NCBI RefSeq assembly: GCF_000010345.1
Contig: NC_009663.1
Span: 62,001-126,000 of the forward strand
DNA from: Sulfurovum sp. NBC37-1
GTDB taxonomy: Bacteria; Campylobacterota; Campylobacteria; Campylobacterales; Sulfurovaceae
Direction: 5' to 3'
DNA length: 64,000 nt
Part shown: one piece after another, positions 16,788 through 27,223 of the stretch
Layout: every line of letters starts with the position of its first letter
Numbering within the stretch: position 1 is the first letter of the stretch
The notes under the pieces: generated by a model
What the model saw: only the letters and a program-made list of their open reading frames with translations
Databases searched by the model: none
Told to the model about the DNA's origin: nothing
Program-made: the position numbers and the translations under genes

Positions 16788-17654
16788 TTATTGTGTCCGT
16801 AGTTCACTGTACTCTTTGGGAATAAGATAATCTTCTGTTTTGATCGGACATTCCCATAGGCCATGCTTGAAGCCGATATCGTAGAGTGTATCGAGTGCTT
16901 TGAGCTGTAGCTCAGAGAGTTCTACTGATTCATCCGATGCATACATGTCGAGATATTTTTTGAGCAACTTGTCGGAAATCCTGACCAGATGGTCTTTTTC
17001 CAGTTTGGTGCAGAGTTCCTCTTTTTTGTCATTGGCGACCTTGACCCCTTCTACGAGAATGTTCTCTATGTCAATGGCAACGTTCAGAGGGAGGCTTCTT
17101 CGGATGGCCATTCCTCCCAGAGGAAGAGGCAGTCCCTCTCCCGCAAGTTCCACCCAGATATCCCAGATCTCTTTTTCAACCTCCAGGCTTTCATCAAAAT
17201 CAAGGATCGATTCGTGGATGAGTACACCGGCATCCACCTTACCATTCACTACCGCCTTTTCGATCTCGAGGAAGTCCATATAGACAGGGCGTGCATCCGG
17301 ATAATAGATACGAAAAAGCATGGCATTGGTTGTATATTTTCCGGAGAGTGCCACTTTGAAGTTACGTTTTAGCTTTTTTTCTTTACGCCTGATCAGTTTG
17401 GGGCCATACCCTTCACCGAAACTTACAGCGGTACGCAGGAGAGCATATTCCTCTTTGATGAGCGGGTACATTCCAAAAGAAATGGCAGAGACATCATAGG
17501 TGCCGTTGAGTGCTTCGACATTCAGTGTTTCGATATCCAGACCGATATTCTCGAAGAGATATCCCTTGGTATCTACCCATCCGAATTTGATGGCATAGTA
17601 CATGAAGATATCATCTGCATCGGGGGAGTGGGCAAGCTGTATGGTTCTGGACAT
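16788..17654 (-). CDS. mqnD: 1,4-dihydroxy-6-naphthoate synthase (futalosine menaquinone pathway)
   Basis: Converts cyclic de-hypoxanthine futalosine to 1,4-dihydroxy-6-naphthoate in the Campylobacterota menaquinone route. From the start at 17654 (AAGTGAG upstream) it is 288 residues and begins IQLAHSPDADDIFMYYAI, the classic MqnD opening. It has the periplasmic-binding-protein-like two-lobe fold, with VEALNGTYDVSAISFGMYPLI and DAGVLIHES. A further in-frame ATG at 17693 lacks a ribosome site. MqnA lies at 47.6 kb, so the pathway is dispersed. Confidence 0.92.
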   Translation of the reverse strand: MSRTIQLAHSPDADDIFMYYAIKFGWVDTKGYLFENIGLDIETLNVEALNGTYDVSAISFGMYPLIKEEYALLRTAVSFGEGYGPKLIRRKEKKLKRNFKVALSGKYTTNAMLFRIYYPDARPVYMDFLEIEKAVVNGKVDAGVLIHESILDFDESLEVEKEIWDIWVELAGEGLPLPLGGMAIRRSLPLNVAIDIENILVEGVKVANDKKEELCTKLEKDHLVRISDKLLKKYLDMYASDESVELSELQLKALDTLYDIGFKHGLWECPIKTEDYLIPKEYSELRTQ

Positions 17655-17800
17655 GGGTTTCTCACTTAATATATAGTGGGAGTATTTTATCATAAGCGTC
17701 CCAAAAAAGAAATGTAATCAAATAATATGCACCCCAAGGACATTTATTCCCGATAGTCATAGCACACTTTATGGAAGATACAGTATCTTCCTAAGACAAA

Positions 17801-17831
17801 TTGACATAAAAATATGTCAATTTGACATATT
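17801..17831. promoter_or_regulatory. Palindromic operator in the recA promoter
   Basis: AATATGTCAA (17811-17820), one T, then TTGACATATT (17822-17831) is a perfect 21-base palindrome. It is partly overlapped by a second palindrome, TTGACATA (17801-17808) with TATGTCAA (17813-17820). Both right-facing arms contain TTGACA that could be a -35 element, so a bound protein would block transcription. The same site, with 3 changes in 21, lies in the promoter of the S24 repressor gene at 50515-50535. Confidence 0.75.
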
Positions 17832-17931
17832 TTTACCTCTTTTTTCAAATTTGCATTAAACTGCGACTATGACTAAACAATATCTAAATATTTTAGATAA
17901 AATTCAACAGATAAAGGAAAAGGATATGACA

Positions 17932-18975
17932 ATGGCAATGGATGCACAAAAGCAAAAAGCACTGGATATGGCGATCAAGCAGATAGACAAGACCTTTGGT
18001 AAAGGGACACTGATGAGACTTGGAGATAAAGAGTTCGAACCGATCGCTGCGATCTCGACGGGGTCACTGGGTCTGGATATGGCATTGGGTATCGGAGGTA
18101 TCCCCCAGGGACGTATCGTTGAAGTGTATGGGCCTGAGTCTTCAGGTAAAACGACTTTGGCTTTGCAGACGATCGCATCAGCTCAGAAAGAGGGGATGGT
18201 CTGTGCCTTCATTGATGCGGAACATGCACTGGATGTAGTGTATGCAAAGAACCTGGGTGTCGATACGGACAACCTTCTGGTCTCACAACCCGATTTTGGA
18301 GAGCAGGCACTGGATGTACTTGAAACACTGACGCGTTCGGGTGCGGTGGATCTGATCATTGTCGATTCCGTAGCGGCACTGACACCCAAGTCGGAGATAG
18401 AGGGTGATATGGGAGATACACATGTGGGGCTGCAGGCACGTCTGATGTCTCAGGCGCTTCGTAAACTCACGGCGATCCTTCATAAAACGAATACCACTGT
18501 GATCTTCATTAACCAGATTCGTATGAAGATAGGAACGATGGGATATGGTTCACCGGAAACGACCACAGGGGGTAACGCATTGAAGTTCTACTGTTCGGTG
18601 CGTATTGATGTCAGACGTATTGCGACGCTCAAGCAGGGCGAGTCCCAGATCGGTAACCGGGTGAAAGCCAAAGTAGTAAAGAACAAGGTAGCACCTCCGT
18701 TCAGACAGGCGGAATTCGACATTATGTTTGGGGAGGGGATCTCCTATATCGGTGAGCTGATCGACTACGGAATCAAAATGGATATCGTCGACAAGTCGGG
18801 TGCCTGGTTCAGCTACGGTGCCGAGAAACTCGGTCAGGGGAAAGAGAATGCCAAACTGACACTCAAAGAGAATCCGAAACTTAGAGAAGAGATAGAAATG
18901 CAAGTTAAAGAAGCATTAGGGTTCGGGGAAGCATTGGGTATGGATCAGGAAGAGATATCCTCCGCTGACCAGTAG
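17932..18975 (+). CDS. recA: Recombinase A
   Basis: ATP-dependent strand-exchange protein and co-protease. The start at 17932 (AAAGGA 7 bases upstream) gives 347 residues beginning [15 protein letters not shown]; an upstream in-frame ATG at 17869 lies beyond the operator and lacks a ribosome site. The Walker A GPESSGKT is at 67-74, and [12 protein letters not shown] (Walker B) and NQIRMKIG...G loop regions are intact. The promoter carries a palindrome shared with the CI-like repressor at 50.7 kb. eno follows in the same direction, as in Campylobacter and Helicobacter. Confidence 0.98.
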   Translation: MAMDAQKQKALDMAIKQIDKTFGKGTLMRLGDKEFEPIAAISTGSLGLDMALGIGGIPQGRIVEVYGPESSGKTTLALQTIASAQKEGMVCAFIDAEHALDVVYAKNLGVDTDNLLVSQPDFGEQALDVLETLTRSGAVDLIIVDSVAALTPKSEIEGDMGDTHVGLQARLMSQALRKLTAILHKTNTTVIFINQIRMKIGTMGYGSPETTTGGNALKFYCSVRIDVRRIATLKQGESQIGNRVKAKVVKNKVAPPFRQAEFDIMFGEGISYIGELIDYGIKMDIVDKSGAWFSYGAEKLGQGKENAKLTLKENPKLREEIEMQVKEALGFGEALGMDQEEISSADQ

Positions 18976-18990
18976 ACGCATAGTTTCCAT

Positions 18991-19016
18991 CAAGAGAGTG
19001 CCATCGCCACTCCCTT
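18991..19016 (+). terminator. Possible terminator hairpin after recA
   Basis: CAAGAGAGTG (18991-19000) pairs with CACTCCCTTG (19007-19016) with one mismatch and a 6-base loop. There is no clear T tract, so it may be a processing or weak terminator structure. Confidence 0.35.
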
Positions 19017-19129
19017 GGCTTTCCCGAAAGTACCTTTGTCTCTTGGAAATACCTTTCAATCAGTTTCTTTTCCTCTTTCTTCCCAAAGATAAATTTTCAC
19101 TATACCAATTATCAGAAGTTTTTAGATAA

Positions 19130-20437
<1,308 letters not shown>

Positions 20438-20445
20438 GATAGGTT

Positions 20446-20697
20446 TTGTCCGGTACCAACAGGGTAGAAGCTATAGCCGGCCTGTCGCTTAAAGCGATCC
20501 TAGTCACGGCGATCGGCATACTGCTCTTTGGTATCTATGTGGGCATTTTGATTTACGGGGAGAATTCATTGATGGTGATGAACCAGCTTAAAGAGAAAAA
20601 AGAGATGCTGAAGCAGGAAGAAAAAAGTTTGAAAGTAGAGAACCAGAAGCTGCAGAAAGAGCTTTTTGAACTAAAACAATTAGAACCAAAGGAGTAG
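20446..20697 (+). CDS. FtsB/DivIC-like septum protein
   Basis: The 83-residue bitopic protein has a short cytoplasmic N-terminus, one membrane helix (about 17-37) and a periplasmic coiled coil (about 44-78, KEKKEMLKQEEKSLKVENQK and further heptads). That is the FtsB/DivIC plan, and its position directly after eno matches ftsB in E. coli. The TTG start at 20446 follows AGGATAGG. FtsB bridges FtsL and FtsQ in the divisome. The family is very divergent, so the call leans on topology and synteny. Confidence 0.7.
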   Translation: MSGTNRVEAIAGLSLKAILVTAIGILLFGIYVGILIYGENSLMVMNQLKEKKEMLKQEEKSLKVENQKLQKELFELKQLEPKE

Positions 20698-20700
20698 GAT

Positions 20701-21411
20701 ATGAAACAGTATGTATGGGTAGCAGCGATAGTAGCAATGGTAGGCGTGAATGCCTCGGAAAATCCTTTTGATCTTAATACGAACCTCAAGAAGATAGATC
20801 AGGCTGAACAGCAGCTTTTGAGTGATCTGGATAAGATAGCCAAAGAGAAAGAAGCGAAAGAGGAGTTGGATCTTGAAGAGGATGAGGGTGATACTCCCGA
20901 ACCTGCTGTAGAGGAAGAGACTGCTGCTCCTGCAGAAGATGTTCCCGAAAAAGCAGTTGAAGTGGTTGAAGAGACAACAAAAGTAGTCAAAACACCTTCA
21001 GCCTCGGCAGTATCGATAGAAACCCCAGAAGAGAAAGAGGCGAGACTCAAAAAGGTCAAAGAGGAGCAGGAACGTCTTGAGGCGGAAAGGGTAGCCGCAG
21101 AAAAAGCAGAGCAGAAGAGAATAGCGGCAGAAAAGACAGCTCAGGAAGCGGCAGAACTGGAGCGTATCAAAAAAGCTCAGAAAGAAAAAAAGGCTGCTGA
21201 AGAGCTTGCAAAGCTTGAAGCAGAGAAAGCAGCATTAGAGAAAAAGATGGCGAAAGAAGCAGCAAACAAAGCATCTGTAGATACAAAAAAAGATGAGCCT
21301 CATGTTGCCAAAACCATTGAAGATATTAATATTGCCAAGGAAGCCAAAGCGGCAGCAGAAGATGCTGAAAAAAGCCTGAAAGAAGCAATCAGAGAAGTTG
21401 ATCAGGACTAA
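20701..21411 (+). CDS. Secreted Glu/Lys/Ala-rich coiled-coil protein
   Basis: The 236 residues have a signal peptide (1-18) and then an acidic, Pro/Glu-rich segment (50-100). A long charged coiled coil follows (105-236), dominated by Glu, Lys and Ala in TolA-like repeats (AAEELAKLEAEKAALEKK). It has no recognisable catalytic domain. In Helicobacter and Campylobacter the slot after the ftsB-like gene holds an AMIN-domain or glycoprotein gene; this one shares position and secretion but not an evident fold. It could be a TolA-like periplasmic spacer. The stop overlaps the convergent antiporter gene by 4 bases. Confidence 0.65.
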   Translation: MKQYVWVAAIVAMVGVNASENPFDLNTNLKKIDQAEQQLLSDLDKIAKEKEAKEELDLEEDEGDTPEPAVEEETAAPAEDVPEKAVEVVEETTKVVKTPSASAVSIETPEEKEARLKKVKEEQERLEAERVAAEKAEQKRIAAEKTAQEAAELERIKKAQKEKKAAEELAKLEAEKAALEKKMAKEAANKASVDTKKDEPHVAKTIEDINIAKEAKAAAEDAEKSLKEAIREVDQD

Positions 21412-22562
21412 CCGGTTTTCTTTTTACTGTTAATCCATTTGATCAGCAGCATAGAGAGGATAACTTCAAAGATACTGGCAAGTATCAGCTGATAGTAACT
21501 GAGTATATGCAACAGTTTTGTTTCATACCCTATGGTCGCAACTGCAACAAGGAGGGTCAGAGGCATAGAGAGAGAGAAGGCGACCAGCAGTGCGTCTCTT
21601 GAACCACTGATCTTCTTTAGAACAACTGCTGCCAGGACACGTGAAAGGATCATTAGTGTGGTGATCAGAAACGCACCGGTGATCACCCCTTCTTCTATCA
21701 ATGACTTCAGGTCGAATGAAGCACCAACGTGAATGAAAAAGAGTGGAACGAGAAAGCCAAACCCCAAACTTGAAATCTTGGCTTCGAGCTGTTTTTCATG
21801 ATGAAAAAATGCCGAAATGGCTACCCCTGCGATAAAAGCCCCTAATGCCAACTCCAGTTTCAGATAGAGCATGATGGCAATCAGGATGAAAAAAAGTGCC
21901 ATTGCAAGACGGATGTCCTGATCGGAAGTATCGAGTTTTGGCATGAGGGTATTCTTGAGTTCAGGCATCCACCAAAAGAGCAGGCGAAGCAGTTTATAGA
22001 GCAGGTAGACCACGGCAATGAACCCGGCAAGATAACTCACCTTTGTTACCAATATCATGTTCACGCCGGTTGTGCTGGCAGCATCGAAAATGGTCAGTAT
22101 GGCAATACTGATGATCTCACCCAGAATACCTGCGATGAAAGCTAGTTTGATCCAGGGTTGTTCTTTGCCGTAGGTTTTTGCCAGAGAGGCAAGTATCCCT
22201 ATGGAGATGAGGGGCATGGAAATGATAGTGATGGTGTTGAGATGAAAGAGTATTCCTGCAGCCACAGAAAAAAAAGCCATAATCCCCAAAAAAAGCATCG
22301 ATTGCCTGATAATTGCTTTGGGGCTTTGAGTGATCTGTTTGAGGTCCACTTCCATTCCTGCAAGGAACATCAGGTAAAGAAAGCCTACCTCTGCAATAAT
22401 GTCAAAATACTGGTTATGCCCGACCAGGCCAATATAGGCAACGATAGAACCCAGAATGATCTCCACCGGAGGTGTTGGCATGCGCAGCAGTTTCGAGACA
22501 AAAGGACTTCCCCATATTAGCAAAGAAAGGGTGAGTATCAGTGAAATATCAGTGTGAATCAC
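21408..22562 (-). CDS. Monovalent cation:proton antiporter (CPA2 family)
   Basis: A 384-residue membrane protein with about 11-12 hydrophobic helices of the Kef/NapA-type CPA2 family. Landmarks are LRMPTPPVEIILGSIVAYIGL near the N-terminus, FLYLMFLAGMEVDLK, and a GAFIAGVAISAFF helix. There is no cytoplasmic RCK/TrkA-N domain, so it is the short Na+/H+ or K+/H+ type. The start is GTG at 22562, overlapping the bioB 3' end by 14 bases, so it is coupled to bioB. The exact ion cannot be inferred. Confidence 0.85.
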   Translation of the reverse strand: MIHTDISLILTLSLLIWGSPFVSKLLRMPTPPVEIILGSIVAYIGLVGHNQYFDIIAEVGFLYLMFLAGMEVDLKQITQSPKAIIRQSMLFLGIMAFFSVAAGILFHLNTITIISMPLISIGILASLAKTYGKEQPWIKLAFIAGILGEIISIAILTIFDAASTTGVNMILVTKVSYLAGFIAVVYLLYKLLRLLFWWMPELKNTLMPKLDTSDQDIRLAMALFFILIAIMLYLKLELALGAFIAGVAISAFFHHEKQLEAKISSLGFGFLVPLFFIHVGASFDLKSLIEEGVITGAFLITTLMILSRVLAAVVLKKISGSRDALLVAFSLSMPLTLLVAVATIGYETKLLHILSYYQLILASIFEVILSMLLIKWINSKKKTG

Positions 22563-23406
22563 AGCTAGTCGCTACCTCGTAGCCCAATTTTTCCAGCATA
22601 AGCTGGTCCATTTTTGGCGCCGATCCCGATGTGGTCAGGTAATCACCGATGACGATGGAGTTTGCTCCTGCTTTGAACATTTCATCTTCTTTTCCGTTGA
22701 AAAGCAATTCCCTGCCGCCTGCGACCATCAGAAGACGATCCTCTCCCAGCAAAGTATGGGCTCTGCGGATGATATTCAGTGCTTCCTCAAAACCGATATT
22801 GCGTGTCTTGATAGGCAGGGCAGGATTGGGATGATAGAAGTTCAGAGGTGTTGATTCTGGCTGAAGTGAAGCGATTGCAGAGAGCAGATCTTCCCTGTCC
22901 TTCATACTTTCTCCCATACCGAAGATCCCGCCGCTGCAGAGTGCCAGACCGGATGATTTGACGTTCTCACAAGTCTCATAGCGCTCCTGCCAGCCATGAG
23001 TGAGGCAGATCTCGGGGTAGTAGCGTTCGGAAGTTTCAAGATTGTGATTATAGCTGTCAATGCCGTGTTCTTTTAGATAGATTAGTTGTTCCAGGCTTGC
23101 AGTGCCGTTACAGGCAATGAGGTTGAGCCCCTCTACCTCTGCTTTGACCGCCTGTGCCGCACGCGCTACGAAGTCTACCTTTTTGTCGTCAAGACCTTTG
23201 CCGGCAGTTACAAGACAGTATCCCAAAGCCCCATTGGCTTTTGCCTGCCTGGCCTCCTCTACGATCTGCCCGATCTTCTTGTAACTGTAACGTTCTATGT
23301 CAGCATGATACCTGACGCTCTGTGTGCAGAATTTGCAGTCCTCTTTGCAGGTGCCGCTGAGAATATTGTTAATGGCACATAAAAAGATCTGTTTCCGGGT
23401 TGACAT
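22549..23406 (-). CDS. bioB: Biotin synthase
   Basis: Radical-SAM enzyme that inserts sulfur into dethiobiotin. The start at 23406 gives 285 residues with the SAM cluster motif C20-x3-C24-x2-C27 (GTCKEDCKFC) and ligands for the second cluster, including NHNLETSERYYPEIC and the late Arg in GGREL. A longer in-frame start at 23466 would overlap topA. The protein is short compared with E. coli BioB, typical of Campylobacterota. It starts 4 bases after the topA stop. Confidence 0.94.
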   Translation of the reverse strand: MSTRKQIFLCAINNILSGTCKEDCKFCTQSVRYHADIERYSYKKIGQIVEEARQAKANGALGYCLVTAGKGLDDKKVDFVARAAQAVKAEVEGLNLIACNGTASLEQLIYLKEHGIDSYNHNLETSERYYPEICLTHGWQERYETCENVKSSGLALCSGGIFGMGESMKDREDLLSAIASLQPESTPLNFYHPNPALPIKTRNIGFEEALNIIRRAHTLLGEDRLLMVAGGRELLFNGKEDEMFKAGANSIVIGDYLTTSGSAPKMDQLMLEKLGYEVATSCDSH

Positions 23407-23410
23407 GGTG

Positions 23411-25609
23411 TTATTTTGCCTCTTCTTTGTGTTTACATTTGAAACATTCAAATATCTCTTTACCACGAAGTGTCTTTTTCCCCATAGTATATCCGCATTC
23501 GGGACACTTTTTGTCTACCGGTTCGAAATTGGCGATGAATTTACACTTTGGGTAATTCTCACAGCCAAAGAATTTACCACGTCTTCCTTCTCTTTCCTGA
23601 AGTTTTCCACCGCATTCAGGGCAGGGAACGCTCAGCTCTTTGGGAGGGGTAAGCGATTTTGCATTCTTGCATTTCGGGTAGGCGGAGCAGGCAAGGAACT
23701 TACCTCTCTTAGAGTTCTTTATCACCATGGGCGAGCCGCATTTCTCGCATTTCTCATCAGTTTCTTCGGGCTGTTCAACTTCCGTACCATCAGTATTTTT
23801 GGTGTATTTGCATTTGGGGAAGTTACTGCAGGCAATGAATTCTCCATAGCGTCCTTTTCTAAGCAATAGTTCGGAACCGCACTTGGGGCAGTTCTCTCCT
23901 GTTGGTATGGCTACTTTAAGACTCTTGATATTCTTTTTTCCCTCTTCGATCTTCTGCAGAAAAGGTGTATAGAATTCTTTGAGAATGGTCTGCCAGTCGG
24001 TTTCCCCTTCGGCGACCTTGTCCAGCGTCTCTTCCATGTTTGCGGTAAAGCCGCTGTCTACGATCTCCGGAAAGTGTTTTTCAAGCATCTCTATAACGGT
24101 AAATGCAATCTCTGTAGGGTGAATACGTTTTTTCTCTATCTCGATATACTTTCGTGTCTGAAGAATGGTAATGGTAGGTGCATAGGTACTTGGACGACCG
24201 ATTCCAAGGGATTCGAGTTTTTTAATAAGGCTGGCCTCATTATAGCGTGCAGGCGGTTCCGTAAAGTGCTGTTCCGCTTTGATATCATCGAGAGAGACAG
24301 GTTGCTCTTTCTTGAGTTCGGGAAGTAGTTTGTCTTTTTCATTGTACCCTGTCACCCTGTAGAAACCGTCAAAGAGCAGTTTCCTTCCGCTGGCCTTGAA
24401 TGTGCACTTGTCTCCTTTGAAGAGGATTGTCTGTGATTCGAGTTCTGCTTCTGTCATCTGACAGGCAAGGAAACGGTTGTAGATGAGCCGGTAGAGCTTG
24501 AGCTCGTCAGCATTGAGGAAATTGGCCGCTTTTGTACCGTCGAAGTCAACACGGGTAGGGCGTATCGCTTCGTGCGCTTCCTGTGCGCCTTTTGATTTGC
24601 TTGTATAGTGTTTTGCTTTGGCAGGAAGATATTTGTCCCCGTATGTCTCTTTGATATGCGTACGTGCAGCTTCAACTGCTTCTTTTGCAAGGTTGAGCGA
24701 ATCTGTCCTCATATAGGTAATGATACCCATGGTCCCCTTATCTGTTTTTACTCCTTCATAAAGCTTCTGTGCAACCATCATCGTCTTTTTGGGTGAAAAC
24801 CCCAGCTGTGTAGATGCTGCCTGCTGAAGAGTAGAAGTCATAAAAGGAGGCGGTGTTTTGGTCTTTCTTTTTGTCTTCTCTATGGAAGAGACCACAAAGG
24901 ATTCCCCTTTTGCAGATTCCACGATCTCGTTGGCATCAGCATCTGTCTTGATGGTAAGCTTATCAATCTTGAGACCGTTGTAATCATAAATAGAGGCATC
25001 GATGTTTTTTTCAAACAGGGCATCGATGGTCCAGTACTCTTCAGGTTTGAACGCCTTGATCTCACGCTCTCTGTCGACTACGATCTTCAGTGTGGAACTC
25101 TGTACCCTTCCTGCACTTAGGCCCTTCTGGATCTTACTGGCAAGCAGAGGTGATAGCTTGTACCCTACAATGCGATCAAGCAGTCTTCGTGTCTGCTGGG
25201 CATCTACCGAGTCCATGTCCACTTTTCGAGGGTTCTCGAGTGCATGCTGAATAGCTGATTTGGTGATTTCGTGAAAGACGATACGCGGTAGTTCCGTAGG
25301 CTCTTTCCCGATCGCTTTGGCAATGTGGTAGCCAATGGCTTCTCCCTCACGGTCCTCATCGGTCGCGATATAGATGGTCTCAGCTTCTTTGGCGAGTTTT
25401 TTCAGCTCTTTGACAGTGGGATTCGCATCCCTCGGGATGGAATATTTGGGGATGAGGTCGCCTGTTTCATCATCGATGGTGATACCGAAAGTGCTTTTGG
25501 GAAGGTCCCTGATGTGTCCTTTGGAGGCGATGACCTTGTAGTCCTTGCCCAAAAAACTGGTAATAGTACGTGCTTTTGCTGGTGATTCGACGATAATTAG
25601 ATTTTTCAT
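23411..25609 (-). CDS. topA: DNA topoisomerase I
   Basis: Relaxes negative supercoils. In 732 residues the Toprim domain opens with LIIVESPAKARTI and carries the acidic DEDREGEAIGYH. The catalytic tyrosine is Y299 in TYMRTDS. Four C-terminal CxxC zinc-ribbon repeats are seen (CPKCGS, CEKCGS, CPECGG, CPECGY), each with GxF...C...PKC or a decayed version of it. The last ribbon is shortened. It is followed immediately by bioB. Confidence 0.97.
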   Translation of the reverse strand: MKNLIIVESPAKARTITSFLGKDYKVIASKGHIRDLPKSTFGITIDDETGDLIPKYSIPRDANPTVKELKKLAKEAETIYIATDEDREGEAIGYHIAKAIGKEPTELPRIVFHEITKSAIQHALENPRKVDMDSVDAQQTRRLLDRIVGYKLSPLLASKIQKGLSAGRVQSSTLKIVVDREREIKAFKPEEYWTIDALFEKNIDASIYDYNGLKIDKLTIKTDADANEIVESAKGESFVVSSIEKTKRKTKTPPPFMTSTLQQAASTQLGFSPKKTMMVAQKLYEGVKTDKGTMGIITYMRTDSLNLAKEAVEAARTHIKETYGDKYLPAKAKHYTSKSKGAQEAHEAIRPTRVDFDGTKAANFLNADELKLYRLIYNRFLACQMTEAELESQTILFKGDKCTFKASGRKLLFDGFYRVTGYNEKDKLLPELKKEQPVSLDDIKAEQHFTEPPARYNEASLIKKLESLGIGRPSTYAPTITILQTRKYIEIEKKRIHPTEIAFTVIEMLEKHFPEIVDSGFTANMEETLDKVAEGETDWQTILKEFYTPFLQKIEEGKKNIKSLKVAIPTGENCPKCGSELLLRKGRYGEFIACSNFPKCKYTKNTDGTEVEQPEETDEKCEKCGSPMVIKNSKRGKFLACSAYPKCKNAKSLTPPKELSVPCPECGGKLQEREGRRGKFFGCENYPKCKFIANFEPVDKKCPECGYTMGKKTLRGKEIFECFKCKHKEEAK

Positions 25610-25722
25610 TCATACTTACTTTATATAAGAAATTTTTGGCATTGTAGCACAAAAGAGGATAAAAGGCTACTTATTGATACTGTTTTTAGTCCCATACCAT
25701 CGTAAAGTAATAATGGATGAAC

Positions 25723-26628
25723 TTATCGTTTGCTCCCGTGGTAAGGCCTTGAATATGGTTTGAAATAGCTCTCGCTGTCAAAATCATAGGAGAAAGGAAT
25801 GTAGGTATAAGGTAACTGGTAGTAGTTGAATATTTTCCCCGTTTTTACCCATCCCCAGGAAGCGAGTACTTCGGAGACATTGATACCGATACCGACATAG
25901 AGATTGCGTTCCTTCCGTGTATAGTCTTCATGGTCCTGGTAGCCACGGGTATAGTAACCCAGCTGAACTTCCCCATATTTGAGCAGGTTGTCCTGCATAC
26001 TTTCAAATCCGCTGAATTTTAGGGCAAAAAGGTATTTCATGGAGTTGTACATAGTAAAAACATCGCCACCACTGTTAAAATCGGGAAGGTATTCAAGTCT
26101 GAGGTCGACTTTGTTCTTCAGTTGCGGGTATTTCTCCCTGGCATAATAAAAAAGTGCACCTACGGTGTTTGCAACTACATCTTCGTAAGAAAACCCCTGT
26201 GATTCACTGAAAGAATCCCCAAGTTCCATGAGAAACTGGAAAGACCAGGCAGAAAGTGACCCATAGATCATGGAGCGGCTCGTATCCATACCCCAATACT
26301 CATAAAGGGATGAAAATTCAAGAGACCAGAGATAGGTGGAATACATGTGGCCCATCTTGTCTGCACCGCCGTATTTAGTATCCTTGCCGAACCATCCTTC
26401 ATGTCCCAGGCTAGGGGTGGTACTGAAGTAATCCCAGAAAGCGATGCCCCACACAGTGACAAGGGCAGCACCGGCAAGGTTGGTGTAGAGGACTCTGTCC
26501 ATGAGTTCCTCTTCGGACTGTGCCGGTTTCATGATGGAGTTGTAAATGGAGTCACCGAAAGATTCCTGGGGAATCTCTTCCGCGATAAGGCACAATGAGA
26601 TGAGAATGGAAAGAAGTAAAGCGCGCAA
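25723..26628 (-). CDS. Periplasmic DUF2279-like protein
   Basis: The 301 residues start with a signal peptide (1-16). The central region, GHEGWFGKDTKYGGADKMGHMYSTY and FQFLMELGDSFSESQGFSYEDVVANTVGALF, follows the pattern of DUF2279 (YfiM-like) proteins, with conserved His, Asp and Glu in hydrophobic helices. The C-terminal half is aromatic-rich and could be beta-structured. Function is not established. It lies 11 bases after dcd in an apparent surA-like/dcd/DUF2279 operon. Confidence 0.7.
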   Translation of the reverse strand: MRALLLSILISLCLIAEEIPQESFGDSIYNSIMKPAQSEEELMDRVLYTNLAGAALVTVWGIAFWDYFSTTPSLGHEGWFGKDTKYGGADKMGHMYSTYLWSLEFSSLYEYWGMDTSRSMIYGSLSAWSFQFLMELGDSFSESQGFSYEDVVANTVGALFYYAREKYPQLKNKVDLRLEYLPDFNSGGDVFTMYNSMKYLFALKFSGFESMQDNLLKYGEVQLGYYTRGYQDHEDYTRKERNLYVGIGINVSEVLASWGWVKTGKIFNYYQLPYTYIPFSYDFDSESYFKPYSRPYHGSKR

Positions 26629-26639
26629 AAAAGGCCTTT

Positions 26640-27206
26640 CTATTGTTGTTTTAAGATTCTTGGAAGTGTGATCCCCGTCTGGCTCTGGTATTTCCCTTTG
26701 CGGTCGGAGTAGGTTGTTTCACACTGTTCGTCCCCCTCCAGGAAGAGTACCTGCGCAATACCTTCATTGGCGTAGATCTTTGCCGGAAGAGGTGTGGTAT
26801 TGGAAATTTCTATAGTGATGTGCCCTTCAAAACCGGGCTCGAAAGGCGTGACGTTCACGATGATCCCGCAGCGGGCATAGGTGCTTTTCCCCAGGCAGAT
26901 CGCCAGTGTGTCTTTGGGCATCCTGAAATACTCCACTGTGCGTGCCAGCGCAAAAGAGTTTGGAGGTACGATACAGATATCTCCTTTGAAATCAACTACA
27001 TTGTTCTCGTTGAAATCTTTGGGGTCCACAACTTCGGCATTGATATTGGTAAAGATCTTGAACTCATCCGAGACACGGATGTCATAGCCGTAGGAACTCA
27101 GTCCGTAACTGACGACACCTTCTCCGACAAGTCCTTCGCAAAAAGGAGTTATCATGGCCTCATTGAGTGATTTTTCACGTATCCACTTGTCGGGTTTTAA
27201 TCCCAT
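26640..27206 (-). CDS. dcd: dCTP deaminase
   Basis: Deaminates dCTP to dUTP for thymidylate synthesis. The 188-residue protein starting at 27206 (AAGGA upstream) begins MGLKPDKWI and contains the trimeric dUTPase-like core [13 protein letters not shown], the active-site [26 protein letters not shown] and the C-terminal [12 protein letters not shown] longer in-frame start at 27314 would overlap the upstream gene. It is 17 bases from the surA-like gene. Confidence 0.95.
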   Translation of the reverse strand: MGLKPDKWIREKSLNEAMITPFCEGLVGEGVVSYGLSSYGYDIRVSDEFKIFTNINAEVVDPKDFNENNVVDFKGDICIVPPNSFALARTVEYFRMPKDTLAICLGKSTYARCGIIVNVTPFEPGFEGHITIEISNTTPLPAKIYANEGIAQVLFLEGDEQCETTYSDRKGKYQSQTGITLPRILKQQ

Positions 27207-27223
27207 CTGTTTTTCCTTCTTAT

